Source of the DNA: Pyrinomonadaceae bacterium | GTDB taxonomy: Bacteria > Acidobacteriota > Blastocatellia > Pyrinomonadales > Pyrinomonadaceae | Length of the DNA stretch: 5,037 nt | Reading direction: 5' to 3' | Assembly (NCBI GenBank): GCA_013812565.1 | Contig: JACCTF010000245.1 | Span: 1 to 5,037 of the forward strand | Shown: positions 1 through 5,037 of the stretch, in pieces | Numbering within the stretch: position 1 is the first letter of the stretch | Layout of the letters: every line of letters starts with the position of its first letter | Notes under the pieces: model-generated | The model's database searches: none | What the model was told of the DNA's origin: nothing | What the model saw: only the letters and a program-made list of their open reading frames with translations | Made by a program: the position numbers and the translations under genes

Positions 1-2
1 GA

Positions 3-731
3 GAGGAAGTACCGATCAGCTACGGCTTGGTGATTGATAATTCCGGTTCCTTAAAAGAGCAATTGAACAATGTGGTCGAAGCCGGGAAGATGATCATTAA
101 CAGCAACCGGCCCGAAGACGAAACTCTCCTGGTGCGATTTGTCGGCAGCGACCGGATCGAGAACTTACAGGACTTCACGTCAACAACTGCGGCGCTTCGC
201 GACGCGCTGGACGAGCTTTACGTTGAAGAAGGACAGACTGCGCTCATCGACGCCCTCTATGTCTCGGCCGGGCGGGTCGCAGAGTACAAACGAAGCGATC
301 CGCTTTTTCGGCAGCGTGCGCTGGTCCTAATCACGGATGGTGAAGACCGCGCGAGTTTCTACAAGGAAGATCAACTCTTCAAGCGTCTGCGCGAAAGCGG
401 CGTGCAGATCTTTGCAATCGGTCTTGTCGGAGAATTAAGGGGAGCCGGTCCTTTGCGTACAGGTCCGCGCGGCCGCGCCGTCAATCTGTTAAAGAGATTG
501 GCGGAAGCGAGCGGCGGTCGTGCGCTCTTTCCGAGCACGCCCGCCGAATTGCTAAACGCCGCCAACCAGGTATCACGCTACCTGCACACGCAGTACGTAG
601 TCGGTTATCGTCCCACCCCCAAGCGGCGTAACAATCCTTTCCGCCGGGTGCATGTGAAGTTGGTTGATACAGTAAATCGCGAAAAGCATACGGCGAGCAC
701 ACGCGCCGGTTACATCGCGCCGTCCGGCTGA
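3..731 (+). CDS. VWA-domain protein, VWFA-related (acidobacterial-type), 5' end missing
   Basis: The reading frame is open from the left edge, so the true start lies outside the window. Numbering from the first visible codon, the protein opens on the first beta strand of a von Willebrand A domain (YGLVIDNSGS). A complete metal-ion-dependent adhesion site can be seen: DxSxS at Asp12/Ser14/Ser16, a Thr at residue 79 (GQTALIDA) and an Asp at residue 112 (ITDGED). The domain runs to about residue 195. A short C-terminal module follows, with YVVGYRP, a basic run, RRVHVKLV and AGYIAP, which resembles the VWFA-related family common in Acidobacteria. Members are usually exported and are thought to bind protein partners through a divalent metal; no enzymatic role is expected. 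Any signal peptide would be in the missing N-terminus. A TTG at 27 is in frame but lies inside the first strand, so it is not the real start. The VWA fold is secure; the biological role is unknown. Confidence 0.9.
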   Translation, partial: EEVPISYGLVIDNSGSLKEQLNNVVEAGKMIINSNRPEDETLLVRFVGSDRIENLQDFTSTTAALRDALDELYVEEGQTALIDALYVSAGRVAEYKRSDPLFRQRALVLITDGEDRASFYKEDQLFKRLRESGVQIFAIGLVGELRGAGPLRTGPRGRAVNLLKRLAEASGGRALFPSTPAELLNAANQVSRYLHTQYVVGYRPTPKRRNNPFRRVHVKLVDTVNREKHTASTRAGYIAPSG

Positions 732-754
732 CACCGATAAATCAGAACCTATAA
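732..754. other. 23-nt convergent gap without a visible terminator
   Basis: The VWA gene (+) stops at 731 and the B12-binding subunit gene (-) stops at 755, so the two converge. The gap is AT-rich but shows neither a stem-loop nor a T-run on either strand. Transcripts from both sides may therefore run into each other, or end by a Rho-dependent process. This is inference from the absence of a motif. Confidence 0.5.
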
Positions 755-1156
755 CTAATTGCGTGGCCGAACATTTTCACGCAGAAAAACTATGATGTCT
801 TCCGTAGATGTACCAGGCAGGAACACTGCACCAATACCAAGCTCTTTAAGGTGGGGAATGTCTTCTTGCGGAATGATTCCACCGACAATTACCAGGCAGT
901 CGTCCATTCCTTTTTCGCGCAGCAATGAAACGATACGCGGACAAAGCGTGTTATGCGCGCCGCTCAAGATTGATATACCAACCGCATCAACGTCTTCCTG
1001 AAGTGCGGCGGTCGCGATCATCTCAGGCGTTTGCCTCAGTCCCGTGTAGATGACTTCCATCCCGGCATCGCGCAACGCGCGGGCGATCACCTTCGCACCT
1101 CGATCATGACCATCAAGGCCGGGTTTGGCGACAAGGACGCGAATCTTTCTACTCAT
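755..1156 (-). CDS. icmB: B12-binding small subunit of acyl-CoA mutase (isobutyryl-CoA mutase type)
   Basis: This 133-residue protein is a stand-alone cobalamin-binding Rossmann-like domain. It carries the full base-off/His-on signature: DxHxxG at Asp15-His17-Gly20 (GLDGHDRG), SxL at Ser62-Leu64 (ISILSGAH) and GG at 92-93 (VIVGGIIP). His17 is the expected lower cobalt ligand. The protein should pair with the large subunit encoded just upstream (1238-2920) to form an adenosylcobalamin-dependent carbon-skeleton mutase in the cytoplasm. Its length matches free small subunits (IcmB, McmA2) rather than the C-terminal domain of fused mutases. The ATG at 1156 fits because the first beta strand ([10 protein letters not shown]) begins at once. 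No Shine-Dalgarno sequence precedes it; the inverted repeat at 1157-1233 occupies that place. The small subunit alone does not reveal the substrate, so the icm name rests on residues in the partner; methylmalonyl-CoA mutase small subunit is the alternative. Confidence 0.9.
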   Translation of the reverse strand: MSRKIRVLVAKPGLDGHDRGAKVIARALRDAGMEVIYTGLRQTPEMIATAALQEDVDAVGISILSGAHNTLCPRIVSLLREKGMDDCLVIVGGIIPQEDIPHLKELGIGAVFLPGTSTEDIIVFLRENVRPRN

Positions 1157-1233
1157 AGTGACAAGCGACGAGTGACGAGTGACAAGTAAGAACAGTGCTT
1201 TATCTTGTCACTGTTTACTCGTCACTTGTCACT
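1157..1233. repeat. 30-bp imperfect inverted repeat made of GTGACRA heptamers
   Basis: The arms are 1157-1186 and 1204-1233 and match at 26 of 30 positions, with a 17-nt loop at 1187-1203. Each arm is itself a degenerate 7-bp tandem array. The left arm, on the plus strand, reads GTGACAA (1158), GCGACGA (1165), GTGACGA (1172), GTGACAA (1179), then the decayed GTAAGAA (1186). The right arm, on the minus strand, reads GTGACAA (1232-1226), GTGACGA (1225-1219), GTAAACA (1218-1212) and GTGACAA (1211-1205). The element fills nearly the whole 81-nt spacer between the two mutase genes and touches the base before the icmB start codon. In the mRNA it could form a long hairpin. There is no T-run, so it is not a classic intrinsic terminator. 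It may be one copy of a dispersed genomic repeat or a processing or stability element; this cannot be told from one copy. Confidence 0.85.
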
Positions 1234-1237
1234 ATCT

Positions 1238-2920
1238 TTAGAACGGCGGCTCTTCGTACTCGCCGTAAATTTCGCGGAGCGCCGTGCAAATTTCGCCGAG
1301 CGTCGCATAAGCACGGACGGCTTCGATGGTGGCAGGCATCGTGTTCTCACCTTTGTGCGCTGCCTGTTTTAAGTGCTCAAGCCGGTTGGCTACCGCACCT
1401 TGATCGCGGCGAAGGCGCGTTTGATGAAGCCGTTCGACTTGGTGATCACGCACCCCTTCGTCGATTACGAGAAGCTGGATGTGCCCACTCTCTTGGGGCA
1501 TCTGGTAACAGTTTACGCCGACAATAGTTTGCTCGCCGCGTTCGACGGCCTTCTGATACTGGTAGGCAGATTCTTGGATCTCGCGTTGTGGAAATCCTTT
1601 CTCTACGCTCGCGACCATGCCGCCCATCGCATCGATCTTGGCGAAGTAATCTAAGGTCGCATCTTCCATTTTCTTCGTTAGGGCTTCGATGAAGTACGAA
1701 CCGCCGAGCGGATCGACCGTGTTCGCCACACCCGTCTCTTCTGCGATGATCTGCTGCGTGCGCAAGGCGATCAATGCCGCTTGATCAGAGGGCAGGGCAA
1801 GCGCTTCATCATACGCATCGGTGTGTAGAGAGTTTGTGCCGCCAAGTACACCAGCGAGAGCTTGAATGGCGACGCGGATGATGTTGTTTAAAGGTTGCTG
1901 CACCGTGAGCGAGACGCCTGCGGTCTGCGTGTGGAAACGCAGTTGCATCGAGCGCGGGTCATGTGCACCGAAGCGATCACGCATCACGCGCGCCCAGATG
2001 CGGCGGGCCGCACGGTACTTCGCGATCTCCTCAAAGAAGTCGTTATGCGCGTTAAAGAAGAAGGATATGCGTGGCACAAATTGGTCCACGGGAAGACCAG
2101 CGCGGATGCCCCACTCGACGTACTCGATCCCGTCGCGCAACGTGAACGCAAGTTCTTGCAGAGCCGTCGCGCCTGCCTCGCGGATGTGATAACCGCTGAC
2201 CGAGATCGGGTTGTAGCGCGGCGCGTGCCGTGTGCAAAACTCGAAGGTGTCAATCACTAACTTCATCGCCGGCCGGATCGGATAGATCCACTCTTTCTGG
2301 GCGATGTACTCTTTTAAGATGTCGTTCTGAAGAGTCCCGGAAATCTTGCTCCAATCTGCTCCTTGCTTCTCGGCAACCACAAGGTACATCGCGAGCAGAA
2401 CAGAGGCGGGCGCATTGATCGTCTGCGAAACGGTAACCTGATCAAGCGGAATCCCGTCGAATAATGTTTCCATGTCAGCGAGCGAGGATACCGCCACGCC
2501 GCACTTGCCGACTTCGCCCTCTGCCAGCGGTGAGTCCGCATCGTAACCCATCAACGTCGGCAGATCGTATGCAACGGAGAGACCAGTCTGCCCCTGCTGC
2601 GTTAGATATTTGAAACGCTTATTGGTCTCTTCCGGCGTGCCAAAGCCAGCAAATTGCCGCATCGTCCAAAGTTTGCCGCGGTACCCAGTCGGATGTATGC
2701 CGCGCGTGTACGGAAACTCGCCGGGGTAGGCAATGTCCTCGGGGAAATCAATGTCTGTTGTGTCGGCTGGAGTATAAAGGCGCTCAACTTCGTCGAGCGA
2801 GACGGTTGTAAAACGTTGCTTCCTCTCAGATCGTTTTTGCAGAACGGGCGCAAGCGTTTCCTGCTCCCATCTTTCGTCGGCAGCGTGCTCAAGGGAATTG
2901 CGCTCTTTTATTTCAGGCAT
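1238..2920 (-). CDS. icmA: B12-dependent acyl-CoA mutase large subunit, probably isobutyryl-CoA mutase
   Basis: This 560-residue protein is the catalytic TIM-barrel subunit of the methylmalonyl-CoA mutase superfamily. Family landmarks are [17 protein letters not shown] (74-89), [10 protein letters not shown] (113-122), [11 protein letters not shown] (195-205), SGYHIREAG with His245 (242-250), and the C-terminal [20 protein letters not shown] (525-544). It has no B12 domain, which is encoded separately at 755-1156. Tyr89 and Arg207 of methylmalonyl-CoA mutase, which hold the substrate carboxylate, are replaced by Phe90 (RQFAGFG) and Gln208 (YIAQKEW). Phe/Gln is the known isobutyryl-CoA mutase pattern. 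Residue 117 is Ala, not the Asp reported for 2-hydroxyisobutyryl-CoA mutase. The likely reaction is isobutyryl-CoA to n-butyryl-CoA, linking valine breakdown and butyrate metabolism. Length matches IcmA (about 565) rather than fused mutases (about 700). The ATG at 2920 has AGGAGA ten bases upstream. The mutase class is certain; the substrate is inferred from two residues. No G-protein chaperone gene is in the window. Confidence 0.93.
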   Translation of the reverse strand: MPEIKERNSLEHAADERWEQETLAPVLQKRSERKQRFTTVSLDEVERLYTPADTTDIDFPEDIAYPGEFPYTRGIHPTGYRGKLWTMRQFAGFGTPEETNKRFKYLTQQGQTGLSVAYDLPTLMGYDADSPLAEGEVGKCGVAVSSLADMETLFDGIPLDQVTVSQTINAPASVLLAMYLVVAEKQGADWSKISGTLQNDILKEYIAQKEWIYPIRPAMKLVIDTFEFCTRHAPRYNPISVSGYHIREAGATALQELAFTLRDGIEYVEWGIRAGLPVDQFVPRISFFFNAHNDFFEEIAKYRAARRIWARVMRDRFGAHDPRSMQLRFHTQTAGVSLTVQQPLNNIIRVAIQALAGVLGGTNSLHTDAYDEALALPSDQAALIALRTQQIIAEETGVANTVDPLGGSYFIEALTKKMEDATLDYFAKIDAMGGMVASVEKGFPQREIQESAYQYQKAVERGEQTIVGVNCYQMPQESGHIQLLVIDEGVRDHQVERLHQTRLRRDQGAVANRLEHLKQAAHKGENTMPATIEAVRAYATLGEICTALREIYGEYEEPPF

Positions 2921-2930
2921 CGCCTTGTGC

Positions 2931-2936
2931 TCTCCT
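2931..2936 (-). promoter_or_regulatory. Ribosome-binding site of icmA
   Basis: On the minus strand AGGAGA lies ten bases before the ATG at 2920. The spacing is slightly long but acceptable, and it supports this start. It contrasts with the downstream icmB gene, which has no such site. Confidence 0.7.
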
Positions 2937-2994
2937 AAACAACTTTGCTGTGGTGATAAATTGTAGGTTTTTTAGTTGGAGATAAGCTGTTTTG

Positions 2995-3024
2995 ATATTA
3001 GTTGACCCCTACGCAGAGTGTCAA
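2995..3024 (-). promoter_or_regulatory. Sigma70-type promoter for the mutase genes, with a dyad in the spacer
   Basis: Read on the minus strand, TTGACA (3024-3019) is followed after 18 bases by TAATAT (3000-2995). The -35 box is a perfect consensus match and the -10 box is close. Transcription would begin near 2988, giving a leader of about 70 nt before icmA, in which no riboswitch fold is apparent. The -35 box is also one arm of a dyad, TTGAC (3024-3020) and GTCAA (3006-3002), separated by 13 bases. A repressor could bind there and block the polymerase; that is speculation. The promoter would let the mutase genes be expressed apart from pgm-ftsB. Confidence 0.6.
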
Positions 3025-3228
3025 ACAATGTTCCATCCGGGGCCTTGCGAGGTAGTGCAGAGCAAGCAAGGGATCAAGAGGTTGGATAAAGGCGCGGCCT
3101 CGGTCATGCATGACGCTAGAGCCGCACTTGAGCGAGACGATTGTCGATAAGAGGTATCTAGATTGAGGTGGCAGGAGGGCACCGTGCGGGAAACCCTAAG
3201 GCGTTTAGGTGGCGTCTTGAACCTTTGT
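3025..3228. other. Non-coding stretch between the ftsB-like gene and the icmA promoter
   Basis: These 204 bases, with the promoter and leader, make up the 308-nt gap between the two minus-strand genes. Reading frames here give proteins with no recognisable family and no ribosome-binding site. Two dyads can be seen: the hairpin at 3094-3125, and a small one, CCTAA (3195-3199) with TTAGG (3205-3209). I recognise no tRNA, RNase P, tmRNA, SRP RNA or riboswitch core. Confidence 0.5.
3094..3125. other. Stem-loop with a perfect 12-bp palindrome at its tip
   Basis: The outer arms GCGGC (3094-3098) and GCCGC (3121-3125) pair and continue, after a one-base bulge, with TC/GA. The tip is the perfect palindrome GTCATGCATGAC (3103-3114). 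On the minus strand it lies about 100 bases after the ftsB-like gene. No T-run follows on either strand, so it does not qualify as an intrinsic terminator. It could be a transcript 3'-end structure, a dimeric protein-binding site, or chance. Confidence 0.4.
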
Positions 3229-3669
3229 TCACCGATTATCAGCGACCGCTGCGGAACTACTCTCGACGGGTACAATTACTTCGTCGGCACGCACCATGCC
3301 GAGTTCCGTCCGCGCTGCCGCTTCGATTGCTTGGCGGTCAGTGCGTAAGCGTTGAGCTCTGCGTTCGAGAGAGGCATTAGCGCTACGCAGCAACTCAACG
3401 TCAGCGCTTATTTGCTGATACTTCTGCTCGGCAGCGCGCATCTCTGCATGCGTACGCATGGTGACGGTGATGCAGCAAGCAAACGTAGCCAAGATAATCA
3501 TGCTGAAGATAACCCATGGCGGAACAGACTCGACGCGACGAGTTTCGGTGCGTGTGCCAAAGATGTCGTGCGACGATGCATGGGCGGAAGATAATGAAAG
3601 CGTGCGGGCAACGGGACGTTGCGTGGCGAGGCGAGCGTCAGCCCAGTAAGTATTTGCGGCCTTGTTCAA
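3229..3669 (-). CDS. FtsB/DivIC-like septum formation protein
   Basis: The 146-residue protein has the build of a bitopic divisome subunit. A cytoplasmic N-terminal tail of about 50 residues is followed by one membrane segment (about 51-71, PWVIFSMIILATFACCITVT), then a charged helix likely to form a coiled coil (about 74-112). The family's closing motif is at 117-134 (AARTELGMVRADEVIVPV; compare ARxELGMVRPGE). FtsB/DivIC proteins bind FtsL and help activate septal peptidoglycan synthesis. The start is a TTG at 3669, supported by GGAGGT on the minus strand (3680-3675) five bases before it; no Met codon lies before the membrane segment. The first 32 bases overlap the end of the phosphohexomutase gene, suggesting translational coupling. 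The N-terminal tail is longer than in the roughly 100-residue proteobacterial FtsB and is rich in Arg, Ser and Thr. Family assignment is good; FtsB versus DivIC versus FtsL naming is not settled. Confidence 0.8.
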   Translation of the reverse strand: MNKAANTYWADARLATQRPVARTLSLSSAHASSHDIFGTRTETRRVESVPPWVIFSMIILATFACCITVTMRTHAEMRAAEQKYQQISADVELLRSANASLERRAQRLRTDRQAIEAAARTELGMVRADEVIVPVESSSAAVADNR

Positions 3670-5037
3670 GGAGCACCTCCAAGTCTTTCTGTGATTCTGA
3701 TTCGGCGTAGATTCGTACCAGCGGCTCCGTACCCGATGGGCGCATTAGGAGCCATGAACCGTCGACAAAAATAAACTTCACACCATCAGTGCGGTTGACG
3801 CGCGCAATGCCACGCCCGCCGATCTCTGTTGGATCAATTTGCAACTTCGCTGAGAGGGTGAGCTGCAATTCAGGGGTCAAACGGATACCGGTACGACCAC
3901 CTTCGAGACGGCCGACGCGGGCGTAGATCGCTTCAAGTTGTTCACTCAAGCTTGCGCCACGCGCCGCGACTGCTTCCGCCGCGAGCAGACAAGCAAGAAT
4001 GCCATCCTTCTCCGGATAATGATGACGCATAGAGAGTCCGGCGGATTCTTCACCGCCAAGAATGATTTTGTCTTGGTTGATCAATTCCCCGATGTATTTG
4101 AATCCCACGGGAGTTTCGTAAACAGGAAGCCCTCGCGCTTCAGCGACTCGGTCAACGAGGTGCGAGGTCGCCACCGAACGTGCCACGCCACCGGTCCAAC
4201 TTCGCGACTCGGCCAGGTAATCGAAGAGAATCGCGATCAACTGATTCGGCGTAATAAATTGACCGTTGGCATCAAGTATGCCGAAGCGATCTGCGTCACC
4301 ATCAGTTGCCAGTCCCAGCGCGCAGCCGCGCTTCTCAACCACCGCACGCAACTCTTCAAGATGATCACTGTCGGGTTCAGGAGAGCGTCCTCCAAAAAGC
4401 ACGTCGCGCCAGTCGTGAATGGTTTCCACCTCAAGATCATGCTCGCGCAACAAACGATCCAGGTAACCACGCCCGGTACCCCACAGTGGATCGTACGCAT
4501 ACCGACCACCAGAGCGTGCTATCACATCGAACCTAATTTTGCTCCGAAGGTCTTCAATATAAGATGGTATAGGATCGTAGGATTCATAACTTCCAGCAGT
4601 TGCGTTCGAACGTGTCTTATAATTCTTGGATTTCCCGTTCGTTTCGATCAACTGCTCAACGTGCTTTGTCACTTCCGGTAAAGCCGGTGCACCATCGGCT
4701 GTTGAGAACTTCATGCCGTTATACTCTGGCGGATTATGGGAAGCGGTGAAATTGATGCCGCCCACGGCGGATCGGGCACGAATCGCATGTGAGATAGTTG
4801 GAGTTGGGGTCGGACGATTACACAGCAGCGCGCGAAAGCCATACGCTGTAACTTCCTCTACGCATTCTTCAGCGAATCGCTCCCCAAGGAAGCGTGTGTC
4901 ATAACCGACAACTATCACTCCCTCCGTTTCCGTGCTTGCTGATCGCAGGTACTCACAAATGCTCCGAGTTACCAACCGGACATTAGCAAACGTAAATTCA
5001 TCAGCAACCACTGCTCGCCAGCCTGATGTTCCAAACC
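3638..5037 (-). CDS. Phosphoglucomutase/phosphomannomutase family protein, first few residues missing
   Basis: This cytoplasmic alpha-D-phosphohexomutase moves phosphate between C6 and C1 of a hexose through a phosphoserine. The frame stays open to the right edge: before the GTG at 5011 it reads FGTSGWRA, the family's conserved N-terminal loop, so GTG is internal and only a few residues are lost. Counting from GTG as residue 1, the four domain signatures are present and in order: TASHNP with active Ser91 (89-94), metal-binding DGDADRFG (237-244), sugar-binding GEESAG (320-325) and phosphate-binding RPSGTEP (424-430). TASHNP with GEESAG is more like phosphoglucomutase than GlmM (SASHNP) or the GEMSGH type of dual-specificity enzymes, so glucose-1-phosphate/glucose-6-phosphate interconversion is the likeliest reaction. 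Motifs cannot exclude mannose phosphate. It precedes and overlaps the ftsB-like gene and probably shares its transcript. No gene symbol is given because the substrate is unproven. Confidence 0.93.
   Translation of the reverse strand, partial: FGTSGWRAVVADEFTFANVRLVTRSICEYLRSASTETEGVIVVGYDTRFLGERFAEECVEEVTAYGFRALLCNRPTPTPTISHAIRARSAVGGINFTASHNPPEYNGMKFSTADGAPALPEVTKHVEQLIETNGKSKNYKTRSNATAGSYESYDPIPSYIEDLRSKIRFDVIARSGGRYAYDPLWGTGRGYLDRLLREHDLEVETIHDWRDVLFGGRSPEPDSDHLEELRAVVEKRGCALGLATDGDADRFGILDANGQFITPNQLIAILFDYLAESRSWTGGVARSVATSHLVDRVAEARGLPVYETPVGFKYIGELINQDKIILGGEESAGLSMRHHYPEKDGILACLLAAEAVAARGASLSEQLEAIYARVGRLEGGRTGIRLTPELQLTLSAKLQIDPTEIGGRGIARVNRTDGVKFIFVDGSWLLMRPSGTEPLVRIYAESESQKDLEVLLEQGRKYLLG
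3675..3680 (-). promoter_or_regulatory. Strong Shine-Dalgarno that fixes the TTG start of the ftsB-like gene
   Basis: GGAGGT, read on the minus strand, lies inside the final codons of the phosphohexomutase gene and five bases before TTG at 3669-3667. It is the best ribosome-binding site in the window and is the main reason for choosing this non-ATG start. Confidence 0.7.

Noticed and set aside
27..29. TTG as the start of the VWA gene
   Set aside because: The frame is open upstream and the residues before TTG (PISYG) continue the first beta strand of the VWA fold, so the real start is outside the window.
1157..1233. A CRISPR array or an intrinsic terminator
   Set aside because: The units are 7 bp with no spacers between, far from CRISPR repeat size. 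The stem is not followed by a T-run on either strand, so it is not a classic terminator.
2921..3024. A cobalamin riboswitch before the B12-dependent mutase
   Set aside because: The leader from the inferred start is only about 70 nt and neither the B12 box nor the multi-helix core can be seen. The enzyme uses B12 rather than making or importing it, so such control is not expected.
3194..3210. A terminator for the ftsB-like gene (CCTAA/TTAGG dyad)
   Set aside because: The stem is only five base pairs, AT-rich, and followed on the minus strand by GTTTCCC rather than a T-run. It is too weak to call.
3021..3275. An 84-codon minus-strand frame over the gap downstream of the ftsB-like gene
   Set aside because: It starts inside the ftsB-like gene in another frame, has a low-complexity composition with no family resemblance, and overlaps the icmA promoter. 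Nothing supports translation.
3163..3380. Short plus-strand frames opposite the end of the ftsB-like gene
   Set aside because: They are antisense to a gene with a clear family motif and lack recognisable features of their own.
3938..4681. A 247-codon open frame on the plus strand
   Set aside because: It lies wholly antisense to the phosphohexomutase, whose catalytic motifs are all intact. Its protein shows no recognisable domain and no ribosome-binding site, so it is a shadow frame.

Overview
The window carries five protein genes and suggests a member of the Acidobacteriota, possibly Blastocatellia-like. The main clue is the first gene. It is a von Willebrand A protein whose C-terminal part (YVVGYRP, then a basic stretch, then AGY) looks like the VWFA-related family that is expanded in Acidobacteria. 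The moderate-to-high GC content and the stand-alone two-gene acyl-CoA mutase are compatible with this. The phylum call is an inference, not a demonstration.

Layout: positions 1-731 (+) hold the 3' part of the VWA gene, which enters from the left edge. It converges, with only 23 nt between, on a minus-strand block that fills the rest. Read in the direction of transcription (right to left), that block is: a phosphohexomutase, cut by the right edge (5037-3638); an FtsB/DivIC-like divisome protein overlapping it by 32 nt (3669-3229); a 308-nt non-coding stretch with a well-formed sigma70-type promoter; the large subunit of a B12-dependent acyl-CoA mutase (2920-1238); an 81-nt spacer almost filled by a 30-bp inverted repeat built from heptamers; and the small B12-binding subunit (1156-755).

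The two mutase genes together make one enzyme: a TIM-barrel substrate subunit plus a cobalamin-binding subunit. Automatic annotation would probably call it methylmalonyl-CoA mutase. The two residues that recognise the substrate carboxylate in that enzyme (Tyr89 and Arg207 in the Propionibacterium protein) are Phe90 and Gln208 here. That is the signature of isobutyryl-CoA mutase (isobutyryl-CoA to n-butyryl-CoA). The subunit lengths (560 and 133 aa) also fit the IcmA/IcmB arrangement.

The phosphohexomutase and FtsB-like genes look translationally linked and join sugar-phosphate supply to cell division by position only; no functional link is shown. The least explained element is the heptamer inverted repeat that ends one base before the start codon of the small mutase subunit, where a ribosome-binding site would be expected. 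No complete mobile element, CRISPR array, tRNA or rRNA is visible.
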